Below, piece by piece: positions 42,241 to 50,107 of a stretch of 64,000 nt of DNA (position 1 is its first letter; the number at the start of each line of letters is the position of its first letter). Position numbers and translations under genes: made by a program. The notes beneath the pieces are model-generated. The model had not been told where the DNA came from. It did not search any database and worked only from the letters and a program-made list of their open reading frames with translations. The stretch lies in NCBI RefSeq assembly GCF_024159265.1, contig NZ_JAMYWY010000001.1:4092001-4156000 (forward strand), given 5' to 3'. This DNA comes from Paenibacillus sp. 1781tsa1 (lineage in GTDB: Bacteria > Bacillota > Bacilli > Paenibacillales > Paenibacillaceae).

Positions 42241-43383
42241 TTAAGCTTGTAGTTGCTCAATATACTTCAATGTTTCTGATAGTTTTGATACATCTTCTGA
42301 TTTGCGATAATCCAAATCTCCTAGAAGCTCCATAAATTTAGGACCAATCAGCTCTTTTCGTTGATTGTAATCAAACTTTTGCATCGATTCAGCAATGCTT
42401 TTCTTGAGTTCATCTGAGGACATCTGTATTTGTTCAACTTGTTCGACAGCTACTCTTGCTTGTACATCACGATCTTGTTCTTGAGTGATTTTCAATTCTT
42501 CTACTGTAGCAGACGTATTCTTCAACTGACCTTTAACTGCATTCTCAAACACTTCCAAAAAGTTTTTGGCACTATAGTCAACCTTATCAGGTAAATCTGT
42601 GAATCGTCCTCCACCAATAGAGATATAGTTTGATGGTCTAAAGTACATCATAACCTCACTCTTGTGGAATTTAGAGGCAACATCTTTACCACCCTTGGTC
42701 TTCTTATTCTCCTCAAGCTCATTTCCTTCTTTATCAATTACTACAACCTCATTAAATAATGTTACAATTAGGTGCGCCTGAGATTCAAAAATATCTCTAC
42801 CTGACTTACTCAGTGACAGTTCAATAGATTGAAACTTGACATCATCAATAGTGGTTGTTTCTTTTTCTTTAGTCCAACAAAGCCAAAAGAATCCATACCC
42901 ACTCTTCTTCAAAATATCAATTTGCTGCCATACTTCTTGTTTTGTAAGTGTATGACCGTTCAATTCTTTTACACTCTCAGTGATGTCTTGAAGCGATGCA
43001 AATTTCTTAGCATACTTTTTAGAATATGTATCAATAATGTATTCTTCTGCCATCGCCCACATTCGATCAATTGTATCAATTCCTAGAACCTTGGTAATTC
43101 TTTTTTCGGCGGCTTCAGCCACAAGGTTCTTAACAGCGACCTCTTTAAAGAATTTCCAATCACGGTTATGCATATCAATGATTGATTCAAGCTCCCATGA
43201 CGTATAACCATCTTCAAAAGCAAGCAACAAACCGGCGTCTGGGTCGTTTGGATAAAATAGCTCCATGACCTCTTTCCACAATCTAGTTTTTCCCGCTTTA
43301 AAACCACCTGCCACCAGTACGTTGTATGCTTGTAGGTCTACTTTAGGAACATTCTTTGATACAGCAGCTTTTCTCCAACTCAT
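42241..43383 (-). CDS. AAA-type phage ATPase (YorG-like)
   Basis: 380 aa. Walker A VAGGFKAGKTRLW (about residue 30) and a Walker B-like LGIDTIDRMWAMA place it in the AAA_24/phage nucleotide-binding family that works with recombination or replication proteins. A low-complexity linker leads to a helical C-terminus. It is followed in the same operon by the SSB-like gene, as YorG/YorF in SPbeta (from memory). Confidence 0.8.
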   Translation of the reverse strand: MSWRKAAVSKNVPKVDLQAYNVLVAGGFKAGKTRLWKEVMELFYPNDPDAGLLLAFEDGYTSWELESIIDMHNRDWKFFKEVAVKNLVAEAAEKRITKVLGIDTIDRMWAMAEEYIIDTYSKKYAKKFASLQDITESVKELNGHTLTKQEVWQQIDILKKSGYGFFWLCWTKEKETTTIDDVKFQSIELSLSKSGRDIFESQAHLIVTLFNEVVVIDKEGNELEENKKTKGGKDVASKFHKSEVMMYFRPSNYISIGGGRFTDLPDKVDYSAKNFLEVFENAVKGQLKNTSATVEELKITQEQDRDVQARVAVEQVEQIQMSSDELKKSIAESMQKFDYNQRKELIGPKFMELLGDLDYRKSEDVSKLSETLKYIEQLQA

Positions 43384-43470
43384 TTAATCATATCACTCCA
43401 TTTATATTATTTTTTGTTTATACTTTATGGAAAGGGGTGACTAAATTCACCCCATCACATCTATCTCAAA

Positions 43471-44649
43471 TCAAGCGAATGGGTCGTCATCTTTGTTGGT
43501 CGCGAATTGATCGCTATCTGATTTGCCAAACAGGTCATCGGCATTTCCGCTACCACTAAATGGATCGTCACTAGTTAGTGCTGCTGTCTTTCTGAATTCT
43601 TCTTCAGTCAACAGCTCACGCATAATGCTACCTTGTACATAACTAATTACTTCCAATCCCTTTTTGTCTCCATTGGTTACACGTTCTTGACGCGTTACTT
43701 TTTGCGTATCATCTACATCGGCAAAAGGATCGTCGGAAGGAATGTCTTCTACAATATCTACATATGCGAACGTTGCTCTATTATTATCTTGTCCTGTAAC
43801 TTCAATAAAATCGTATGTATTAAGAGATGCAAATGCGTCTGCCATTGATTTTCCTTTTTCTACTTCTTTTTGATATACAATCAGCTCTACATCCATTGGC
43901 TCTGAACGTTCTTTAGCGTTTTTCAAGAATACTGCGTTTACCTTCGTATCTCCAGTAGCTTCATCTTGATAAGTACTCTTAATTCCAATTTGCATATTAA
44001 AACTATTTACTTCGATAAAATCAGGAGATTTCAAATCCATTACATATTCAATTTCTTTATTATTTACTTTAATCGGAAGAGGCTTTCCATCATCAGCAAT
44101 AAATTTACCATCAACGATTGGTCTAACTGAACTGATAGTTCGTTTGCGGAATTCAATATCTCTCTCGTCACCCGAAATTGACTCAAACTCATACTCCCCT
44201 CTAACCTCTACCCATACATCGTCTTTAATCAGTGCGGAAAGCGATTCTGCCTTATCCCATGGAGAATCAATTAGGTGATAGGTATCATCAATATTTTTAA
44301 TTTTACCATTCAAATCAACCCATTTATCTTTATCGAACCGAACATTCCAATCAATCTTAGCTGTATTTTTATTGGTACGGCTGTAAGCATATACAAACTT
44401 TTGCTCCATACCTGCAATTTCAACTTTCAATTTGTTACTAAGTGCAGTTTCGATGTTGAATTGTAACACCCGGCGAGGCTTTGGATTTGCAGATCGAGTC
44501 ATTTTTTCTTCATAATAAGGTAGCTCTTCCCAACTTTCAGTCTCTTGATCCTTTTTGCTAAACTTGCTCACTTTCCCAATAAAGCGGAACGGTGCTTTGA
44601 ATTCTTTTCCTTTGTGAGTCTTGTTTACCTTAATTGTGTATTCTGCCAT
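43471..44649 (-). CDS. SSB-like phage protein (YorF-like)
   Basis: 392 aa, OB-like strand composition, and an acidic low-complexity tail repeating DDPF (SSDDPFSGSGNADDLFGKSD) that ends DDPFA, the arrangement of single-stranded DNA-binding proteins whose tips recruit partners. Two earlier copies of SDDPFADVDD-type sequence occur inside. It is read before the AAA ATPase gene. I infer ssDNA binding; no sequence motif proves it. Confidence 0.65.
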   Translation of the reverse strand: MAEYTIKVNKTHKGKEFKAPFRFIGKVSKFSKKDQETESWEELPYYEEKMTRSANPKPRRVLQFNIETALSNKLKVEIAGMEQKFVYAYSRTNKNTAKIDWNVRFDKDKWVDLNGKIKNIDDTYHLIDSPWDKAESLSALIKDDVWVEVRGEYEFESISGDERDIEFRKRTISSVRPIVDGKFIADDGKPLPIKVNNKEIEYVMDLKSPDFIEVNSFNMQIGIKSTYQDEATGDTKVNAVFLKNAKERSEPMDVELIVYQKEVEKGKSMADAFASLNTYDFIEVTGQDNNRATFAYVDIVEDIPSDDPFADVDDTQKVTRQERVTNGDKKGLEVISYVQGSIMRELLTEEEFRKTAALTSDDPFSGSGNADDLFGKSDSDQFATNKDDDPFA

Positions 44650-44701
44650 TGATTAATATTATCTCCCTTTGTGTATATGTATTTTTTGATTGTGTGTCTC
44701 T

Positions 44702-44746
44702 CTAGTTAATCAGTGACATTGGAGGACTTCTCAATCTGCTTATCAT
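44702..44746 (-). CDS. possible 14-aa leader peptide
   Basis: ATG 44746 has the excellent RBS AAGGTGGTGA and encodes only MISRLRSPPMSLIN before TAG, 52 nt upstream of the SSB-like gene. Could be a leader ORF or a remnant. Confidence 0.3.
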   Translation of the reverse strand: MISRLRSPPMSLIN

Positions 44747-44819
44747 GTGTTTCACCACCTTTTCAAAGTAAACTTGCTTCCTCTATATAATCACGCTATG
44801 CGTGTTATTTTATTTCTTA

Positions 44820-44893
44820 TGGGCCTTGAGGGACTTGAACCCCCGACCACCGAGTTATGAGCTCGACGCTCTAACCAACTGAGCTAAAGACCC
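44820..44893 (-). tRNA. tRNA-Ile (CAU, lysidine type)
   Basis: 74 nt, full cloverleaf: acceptor GGGTCTT/AAGGCCC with one G-U pair, D arm GCTC-AGTTGGTTA-GAGC, anticodon loop CTCATAA, T arm GGGGG-TTCAAGT-CCCTC (one mismatch), discriminator A, CCA not encoded. The TTTAGCTCAGTTGGTTAGAGC-type 5' half and the GCTCATAAC anticodon region match bacterial tRNA-Ile2 rather than elongator Met, so after TilS modification it should read AUA. It has its own promoter. Confidence 0.9.
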
Positions 44894-44947
44894 AAACTAT
44901 TTCTTGATGAAACTATTATTTGATTAACTTGTTTGGCTTACTTACTC

Positions 44948-44993
44948 AGTATAATCCAAGATTGTTATTTTGTAAATATGTATTTTTATTCTT
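44948..44993 (-). promoter_or_regulatory. tRNA promoter with AAGAATAAAAATACATA box
   Basis: TTTACA (44971-44976), 17-nt spacer, TATACT (44948-44953). The box AAGAATAAAAATACATA (44977-44993) abuts the -35, as at 10062-10078. Confidence 0.75.
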
Positions 44994-45015
44994 TATATGT
45001 TGCCGGGAAATCCGG

Positions 45016-45384
45016 CTACATAAAATATCCTGTAAAATGGTTAAATGGTACAGTAGGATCTTGAACATGAATTTCATATATAGTTTCTGGCTTCTTGCAT
45101 CTCAATGTCTCCAGTTTAGTCCTGTTTATTTTCTCTTGAAACAACCTCTCCAATGCAGAAGTTTCATTGTCTCTATATGTATTAACAAACTCGCTGCATG
45201 AATCAAATCGTGTTTCAGAGATCATGGAGACTCTGTAATTATCCAGATATTCATTGATTTGATATCCATTCATACCACTACACTTACTGACAAAATCTTC
45301 GTTATTCAGACAATCTGGGAAAAAGAATTCAGCTATGGTTAAAAGTCCGATAGACTTGCTGCTAATATCAACACTATTTTTCAT
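45016..45384 (-). CDS. SOS-controlled gene of the agr region, 122 aa
   Basis: Start at ATG 45384 (MKNSVDISSKSIGLL) behind GAGAGGAA. Soluble, with five Cys (FFFPDCLNNEDFVSKCSGMN and others). No family recognised. Its promoter (45579-45606) is overlapped by a LexA box and has a palindrome upstream, and its leader carries the 29-bp element shared with the RsfA-like gene. It lies immediately downstream of the LytTR gene and is the best candidate for the output gene of the signalling operon. Confidence 0.65.
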   Translation of the reverse strand: MKNSVDISSKSIGLLTIAEFFFPDCLNNEDFVSKCSGMNGYQINEYLDNYRVSMISETRFDSCSEFVNTYRDNETSALERLFQEKINRTKLETLRCKKPETIYEIHVQDPTVPFNHFTGYFM

Positions 45385-45468
45385 ATACCCATTTCCTCTC
45401 ATGTGATTACTTTGTAGTTAACTTCCTTATCTCATATTTTAATCCATCTTTTAGCACTTGACAAACAC

Positions 45469-45497
45469 TTTAACCCCCCTACTAAAAATGCTTGACA
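45469..45497 (-). repeat. 29-bp element, copy B
   Basis: Coding-strand sequence begins TGTCAAGCAT and contains TTAGTAGGGGGGT. It agrees with copy A (51182-51210) at 26 of 29 positions. It lies 85 nt before the start codon of the 45016-45384 gene. Confidence 0.8.
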
Positions 45498-45558
45498 AGT
45501 AGATAATAATGGAAAGTATGTCATCATAATGTCGATGTGTGTCGAATTAATCTAAATA

Positions 45559-45606
45559 AGAACTTATGTTCTCATTTTATTATACAATATAAAAGTATTT
45601 CGTCAA
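45559..45606 (-). promoter_or_regulatory. SOS promoter with LexA box
   Basis: TTGACG (45601-45606), 16-nt spacer, TATAAT (45579-45584). AGAACTTATGTTCT (45559-45572) matches GAAC-N4-GTTC and covers the expected transcription start. Confidence 0.85.
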
Positions 45607-45621
45607 AGCATTATTATACTT

Positions 45622-45637
45622 TTAAGACATTTCTTAA
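45622..45637. promoter_or_regulatory. palindrome upstream of SOS promoter
   Basis: TTAAGA-CATT-TCTTAA, a perfect six-base dyad centred about 23 bp upstream of the -35, a usual place for an activator. TTAAG resembles half of AgrA-type LytTR sites; that link is inference. Confidence 0.45.
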
Positions 45638-45676
45638 TGATTGTTATTTATATATTTTTATTCTTTTAATATTTTT

Positions 45677-46060
45677 TTAAGGCTTGCCAAACAGCTTCTT
45701 AAAATACTCCTTAACAATGCTCTTTCTTGATTCACCAATGATTTCTATGTAATCATTTGATTCTACGTCGAAAAACATCTTACCCTTCTCATAATCTATA
45801 TGCTCTGCATGATGAAGATTGCCCATTCTGCCGCGATCCACGACTACTAAACCGTTATGCTTATGTAGCAACCGCATGATTGCATCATTACTTGTGCAAT
45901 AGACATATTCATCTCCTTTAAAGGTTTGATAAACTGTTTTATATTCTTTTTTCCCTCCAATCTGTTCTTTAATAGAAGATTTTATATCAACTAATAGTAA
46001 CCATTCTGCTTCTTCATTTATTTTTTTACCCTCTTTCCTCTGGACAATAATGTGATTCAT
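45677..46060 (-). CDS. LytTR DNA-binding regulator without receiver
   Basis: 127 aa. The C-terminal 100 residues follow the LytTR layout (AgrA-type): YVYCTSNDAIMRLLHKHNGL, then VVDRGRMGNLHHAEHIDY, then the closing strand and ESRKSIVKEYFKKLF helix. The usual N-terminal receiver domain with its phospho-Asp is absent, and only about 25 residues precede the domain. RBS GAGGTG. It follows agrD after a hairpin and is the presumed response element of the peptide-signalling operon. Confidence 0.75.
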   Translation of the reverse strand: MNHIIVQRKEGKKINEEAEWLLLVDIKSSIKEQIGGKKEYKTVYQTFKGDEYVYCTSNDAIMRLLHKHNGLVVVDRGRMGNLHHAEHIDYEKGKMFFDVESNDYIEIIGESRKSIVKEYFKKLFGKP

Positions 46061-46086
46061 TTAGTTACACCTCATTTTGTTAAATC

Positions 46087-46116
46087 TGCCCCCTAGTTAT
46101 AACGAACAAGGGGGCA
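46087..46116 (-). promoter_or_regulatory. GC-rich hairpin between agrD and LytTR gene
   Basis: TGCCCCC (46087-46093) pairs with GGGGGCA (46110-46116), 16-nt loop. There is no T-run on the minus-strand transcript, so it looks like an attenuator, processing site or RNA stabiliser rather than a terminator. Confidence 0.6.
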
Positions 46117-46122
46117 ATGTTT

Positions 46123-46257
46123 TTATTTCATTTCTTCAGGTACTGGTTCGCTGTGGATCAGCGTCCAGCTTGCTGTATTTACACCGGCATAAGCAATTGC
46201 GCTTAGTGCAAAACCAACCATTGTCATAGTAAATTTCATAAAGTTCAATTTAATCAT
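46123..46257 (-). CDS. agrD: AgrD-like serine-type autoinducer precursor
   Basis: 44 aa, GGAGG 8 nt before ATG 46257, one nucleotide after the agrB stop. An amphipathic leader (MIKLNFMKFTMTMVGFALSA) is followed by NTA-SWTLI and the acidic tail HSEPVPEEMK. The tail aligns with the staphylococcal DEVEVPKEL tail without gaps, which places the C-terminal cut after Ile and a five-residue ring from Ser30 to Ile34. Ser replaces the usual Cys, so a lactone rather than thiolactone peptide is predicted, as in Staphylococcus intermedius. Confidence 0.85.
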   Translation of the reverse strand: MIKLNFMKFTMTMVGFALSAIAYAGVNTASWTLIHSEPVPEEMK

Positions 46258-46258
46258 T

Positions 46259-46783
46259 TTATTCACCTCCCTTCATGCGAATCAAAAGGAGACTTTGTGC
46301 CAACATTGAGCAACTAACAATTGGATTCTGAATTAGAGCTCCGATCAATACAGTTAAAATTGATATGTACTTTAAGTACTTAAAATACTTTTTTAAAATC
46401 TTAGTTTGATTCTCAATATTTGATGGTGCAAATATCGTAACTAAAATTAAAGCTATACCAGAAATTACCCATTCAAAACCCTCAAAGTTATTACCAAATG
46501 AAGCTATAGAAAGTATAATTATTGTTGAATAAATTAAGCATAATTCTGGATATTTACTGTGATACCCTCCTGAAGTCATTCTGAGCAATGAGAATGATAA
46601 AATACTCATTAAAACATTATTATAGTTGTTTAACATAAAACCGACAAGTAACAATAACATGATAGGTAAGATGTTGGTGATTATAAACTTAATTCCGTAT
46701 CTTGTTATACCATATGGCGGCAACTCTTTAGGATATTTGGAAACTAGTGTTTGGGAAAGGTTGTTTACATATCTATCGATCAT
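46259..46783 (-). CDS. agrB: AgrB-type peptide-processing membrane protease
   Basis: 174 aa with about six membrane segments. The signature RMTSGGYHSKYPELCLIYS holds the catalytic His75 and Cys82, spaced by seven as in AgrB (His77/Cys84). AgrB removes the C-terminal tail of AgrD, forms the ring and takes part in export. Overlaps the sensor gene by 4 nt (ATGA) and ends one nucleotide before agrD. Confidence 0.95.
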   Translation of the reverse strand: MIDRYVNNLSQTLVSKYPKELPPYGITRYGIKFIITNILPIMLLLLVGFMLNNYNNVLMSILSFSLLRMTSGGYHSKYPELCLIYSTIIILSIASFGNNFEGFEWVISGIALILVTIFAPSNIENQTKILKKYFKYLKYISILTVLIGALIQNPIVSCSMLAQSLLLIRMKGGE

Positions 46784-47424
46784 AATGATTCACTCTTTTC
46801 TTTAACGACATCTATAAAGATAATATTTATTAGACAAACCATCCAAAATAATAAACCAAGGTAGACATTTTCAATTTGCTTAACATTGTAAAGTAAGATA
46901 ATAGCTAGTAACCCAATAGTGACACTGATAACGTTTGTTTTGTTTATTTTAATTTTAAAAGTGTAATCATATGGCATTGTAGTATACCAAATCCTTCTTC
47001 TTTGTAAGACTAAAGTAAGCACTATCAACATTGAATCTCCAATGAGTTGAATATAAAATCCGAAACTACTTAGTGTGACTGAATAACTTAACCCAGAAGC
47101 AAACATCATTAGTATTGCTACAGATATCTGTGATATGAATTGAGCTCCAAATCCATAGATAGCTAATTTAATGCTACTCCCCGGTCTAATCCTAAAATAA
47201 AATGTCAACAGTGCTGCTAATAATATGAAACATATTAATGGGATGGCTCCTGAAATTGCATCGTTAGATCTCATCAAGAATGTACCTACTGAAATTATCA
47301 CATTGCTCACTAAAATTTCTTTCCAATAATCTTTAAAACTTACTTTGAAGCAGCCGAAGGCAAACATAAAAATTGTTATTCCATCCAATAATGACATCAG
47401 GGCATACATTAGATCGCTTTTCAT
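46780..47424 (-). CDS. AgrC-like membrane sensor lacking a kinase
   Basis: 214 aa with six or seven hydrophobic segments, length and layout like the sensing half of AgrC, and a final WMVCLINIIFIDVVKEK helix where AgrC enters its cytoplasmic part. The frame then stops; agrB begins inside the stop, so there is no room for the histidine kinase. First gene of the operon, RBS GGAGAG, promoter at 47476-47504. It may hold the LytTR protein directly at the membrane, as in LytTR regulatory systems (inference). Confidence 0.7.
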   Translation of the reverse strand: MKSDLMYALMSLLDGITIFMFAFGCFKVSFKDYWKEILVSNVIISVGTFLMRSNDAISGAIPLICFILLAALLTFYFRIRPGSSIKLAIYGFGAQFISQISVAILMMFASGLSYSVTLSSFGFYIQLIGDSMLIVLTLVLQRRRIWYTTMPYDYTFKIKINKTNVISVTIGLLAIILLYNVKQIENVYLGLLFWMVCLINIIFIDVVKEKSESL

Positions 47425-47475
47425 TTTCTTAATCTCTCCGCTCTTTAAGAATGAATATATGTATTTGATAAAATA

Positions 47476-47504
47476 AATATATCATGTAATTCAATCTTCG
47501 TCAA
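47476..47504 (-). promoter_or_regulatory. promoter of the agr-like operon
   Basis: TTGACG (47499-47504), 17-nt spacer, TATATT (47476-47481). AATACATA (47458-47465) sits just downstream of the -10. The TTGACGAA start is shared with the SOS promoter at 45601. Confidence 0.8.
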
Positions 47505-47512
47505 TCGTTTTA

Positions 47513-47550
47513 TTAAAAAAAAGAAGAATAAAGATATTCTTTATTCTTCT
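47513..47550 (-). terminator. terminator of the yopR-like gene
   Basis: 12-bp stem AGAAGAATAAAG/CTTTATTCTTCT (47522-47533, 47539-47550) then a run of T on the minus strand. The 3' coding end lies in the stem. It separates the repressor operon from the agr-like operon. Confidence 0.85.
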
Positions 47551-48560
47551 CCATAAATTGACTCTATATTTTCAATATTTAGAAAGTCTGCTTTTAGTCT
47601 GCCATATACATAATCGCCATTCTTTGTGCGTCCTACGTTGTATCTTTCACATACTAAAGCATACTCCTCTTTCTCCAGTTTGTTTCGTTCTTCGAGTAAA
47701 TTATGAGCCATATAGAGCATACCGCTATTTCGTATGTTGGTTGGAGTAAGAGTTGGAACTTGATATAGTTCAGCGATCTTCTTAATTCTTCTATTTATTA
47801 AAGCTGGAGCTGCTGGGGTATTCCCCTGTGCTCTGGTGCGCGCATCTTCAGCAGCACGAACCACATAATCTGTTTTAGTCAAATAATTCTTGTTGTTTCT
47901 CATTCCCTCAAATGTCAATCCATTGTTTTTATAATTGACCTCTTCTGTATTCGCAATCCTCATTATATTATATAGATCATTTGAGATAGGAATTGTTCTT
48001 ATTTCATTACCATCTAATGTTTCATTTACTAGATCTACTTCATACGCTGGGGGATTTTCGCTTATTTCTTTAACCCTGCTCATCTTAAGTGTTAGCAGTT
48101 CACTATATTGTCTTCCATAGATTCCTTCATATATCGCCAAGATAGCTAGCTTATCTTGATAATTCATGCAATTTTTGACCCATTTCAATATTTCTTTGTG
48201 ATGAAAAATGTTTGGCTCACTAGTGTCTAAAAATTGCTTATAATACTCACCTGAAGCAACTGCATCTAAAGGATTAATATTATCCACCCGTAGATCTTGA
48301 GCAATCGCCCATCTAATGTAATTTTGAATTATGTTTCCAGAATGCATAACAGTACTAAGTTTTGTAGCTTTCAAAATATATAGTAATTGGCCTATTTCAT
48401 TCAAATTAAAATCATAAAGATCTTTCCCTAGTTTGTTTTCAATTTTTGAGGCTCTAAGCAATATTCTTTTATATGCTCTCTTGGTTGACTCTGTCTGATC
48501 TTTTAGATATCTTTCTTTTTGTAGGGGATTGAAAAATTCGTCATCATATATTTTATTCAT
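47541..48560 (-). CDS. yopR: YopR-like tyrosine-recombinase-fold repressor
   Basis: 339 aa. N-terminal SAM-like domain (TESTKRAYKRILLRASKIEN) and a catalytic-fold domain with GIYGRQYSELLTLKMSR (Arg I) and LTPTNIRNSGMLYMAH (Arg II, but no HxxR His). A catalytic Tyr in the usual setting is not evident. SPbeta YopR, the master repressor of lysogeny, has this recombinase-like fold without recombinase activity and is encoded after yopQ, as here. I infer the same role. Confidence 0.75.
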   Translation of the reverse strand: MNKIYDDEFFNPLQKERYLKDQTESTKRAYKRILLRASKIENKLGKDLYDFNLNEIGQLLYILKATKLSTVMHSGNIIQNYIRWAIAQDLRVDNINPLDAVASGEYYKQFLDTSEPNIFHHKEILKWVKNCMNYQDKLAILAIYEGIYGRQYSELLTLKMSRVKEISENPPAYEVDLVNETLDGNEIRTIPISNDLYNIMRIANTEEVNYKNNGLTFEGMRNNKNYLTKTDYVVRAAEDARTRAQGNTPAAPALINRRIKKIAELYQVPTLTPTNIRNSGMLYMAHNLLEERNKLEKEEYALVCERYNVGRTKNGDYVYGRLKADFLNIENIESIYGEE

Positions 48561-48561
48561 T

Positions 48562-49875
48562 TTATTTTACACCTCTAAATAAAGATTCGAAATACTCGAT
48601 TATGTTGTTGCGCGCCCTAGAGTTTCCAGTGATACCTTTTTCAACGAGTAATGATTTTAAATTATTGTCTTCTAAATCGATTTTTTCAATCACATTCTTA
48701 ATCTCACTTAAAGGAACTTTATTATCTTGCATATACTTTGCAATCACAATATATCCCAAAAACATCAAAGGGTGTTTAAGTAACGTACGTGTACTCTCTT
48801 GAGCATTTAAGGAAAACTCTTCAGAGTATATCCCAAGTAAATAGACAAAGAAATTGTCTAAATAGTCTGTTGTTTGAAGTATATCAAATTGTTTTTCTAT
48901 TTTATATTGACTATCTATTGCATATGACAAGACATCAAATGTTGTTAAATCACCATTTATTTCACTAATTTTATTTGATGATATGATTCTATTTCCGAAC
49001 TCTGATTTTCTTTGCAAGTTAGATACCACTTTATCTGACATTCTTACTTGAGACAATTCGTTTCTTCTAGCTTTAGGCAAGACATTTATTGTATTCAATT
49101 GACCAAAAAATCTTTGAGCAGTTATTTGATCGTAAGATCTTATTGAAAGAATTAAATCCAAATCTAAGTTAGGATTTAAATGTAGCGCAGCTACAGCACC
49201 CTGTAGCCTATGGAAACCATCTACAATAGAAATAATTGAACCATTATTAATAACAAGAGACCTTTGATCTTCATGATAAGTTAGAGGCTCAATTTCTGTA
49301 GAATAAACGTTCAATGTTATCATGTCCTCAAAATAATCGTTTTTGGACATTTTACCTGCAATTCGCTTAACACTAGCCTTGTTTAGGATAGGAGTTTTCA
49401 CAATCCCCCCAGACTTGTTCACTTTAAAATTTGCGCCACGTTGTGCCTCGTAGTCATATATTATGAGTTGACTCTCAAACATCTTGACTAATTGTTTAAT
49501 TGATATCTTAGTTACATAGCTATCATCTTTAATTTTTAATACATCGTTAAAAGGTAATGGAAGATATATTTTTTCGCTAAGAGTACTGTTTAAAATATCT
49601 AAGGCATCTCTAATTTCTCTGTTTCCGAACAAAGACTCTGTATGTAGGTTGTTATCTTTAGTTAAATCGTAAAGTGCCATAGATATTCCAATTATAATTG
49701 GTATGTCAATTTCAGTTATTATTTGAGGATTTGAGTTTATTGATTCAATTATACCGAAAGGGACATTTCGTTCAGATAATTTAATATTTAATTCATTCAG
49801 TGACTTTCTTGAATTCTTAATCCCATTCAATGTGTTTAAAATCCTTTTTTCAATATCAATTCTTTCAAATTTCAT
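48562..49875 (-). CDS. DGQHR/DndB-like protein (YopQ position)
   Basis: About 437 aa; I place the start at ATG 49875, 11 nt after GGAGAG, rather than the GTG at 49887. SIISIVDGFHRLQGAVAAL is the Asp-Gly-x-His-Arg motif of DndB/DGQHR proteins (ParB-like fold), followed by FFGQLNTINVLPKARRNELS. Co-transcribed with yopR. In SPbeta the corresponding YopQ has no defined biochemical role. An extended -10 (TGC-TATACT) lies at 49902. Confidence 0.65.
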   Translation of the reverse strand: MKFERIDIEKRILNTLNGIKNSRKSLNELNIKLSERNVPFGIIESINSNPQIITEIDIPIIIGISMALYDLTKDNNLHTESLFGNREIRDALDILNSTLSEKIYLPLPFNDVLKIKDDSYVTKISIKQLVKMFESQLIIYDYEAQRGANFKVNKSGGIVKTPILNKASVKRIAGKMSKNDYFEDMITLNVYSTEIEPLTYHEDQRSLVINNGSIISIVDGFHRLQGAVAALHLNPNLDLDLILSIRSYDQITAQRFFGQLNTINVLPKARRNELSQVRMSDKVVSNLQRKSEFGNRIISSNKISEINGDLTTFDVLSYAIDSQYKIEKQFDILQTTDYLDNFFVYLLGIYSEEFSLNAQESTRTLLKHPLMFLGYIVIAKYMQDNKVPLSEIKNVIEKIDLEDNNLKSLLVEKGITGNSRARNNIIEYFESLFRGVK

Positions 49876-50082
49876 AAATTTATACACTCTCCTTTAGAGT
49901 TAGTATAGCATATAAGTATAAATATAATACATCATCTAAAGGCTTTTCATTATATTTTTAAACTTTCTTAATAAATTGTTAATACATTTTTCTTGTATGT
50001 GGTTAAAATTTAGATGTTTTTTTCTTCTTAATTTCTAATTTACTACAAAATAAACTCTATTGCAAAACGTTTATAAAGCACA

Positions 50083-50107
50083 AAAAAGCCTCATTTCTGA
50101 GACTTAA
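50083..50107 (-). terminator. rho-independent terminator
   Basis: GTCTCA-GAAA-TGAGGC followed by six T on the minus strand; overlaps the stop of the 50091-50306 gene. Confidence 0.85.

Noticed and set aside
44799..44812. Terminator downstream of the tRNA (CACGC-TAT-GCGTG)
   Set aside because: The 5-bp stem has no T-run on the minus strand, so I do not list it as a feature.
44820..44893. tRNA-Met
   Set aside because: The CAU anticodon alone would suggest Met, but stem and loop sequences match tRNA-Ile2 (CAU).
45016..45384. AimR, AimP or AimX of arbitrium
   Set aside because: No TPR repeats and no secreted hexapeptide precursor; nothing in the window resembles the arbitrium receptor.
47541..48560. 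Phage integrase
   Set aside because: The fold is recombinase-like, but the HxxR His and an evident catalytic Tyr are missing, and the position matches the yopR repressor of SPbeta. SPbeta-type phages integrate with a serine recombinase.
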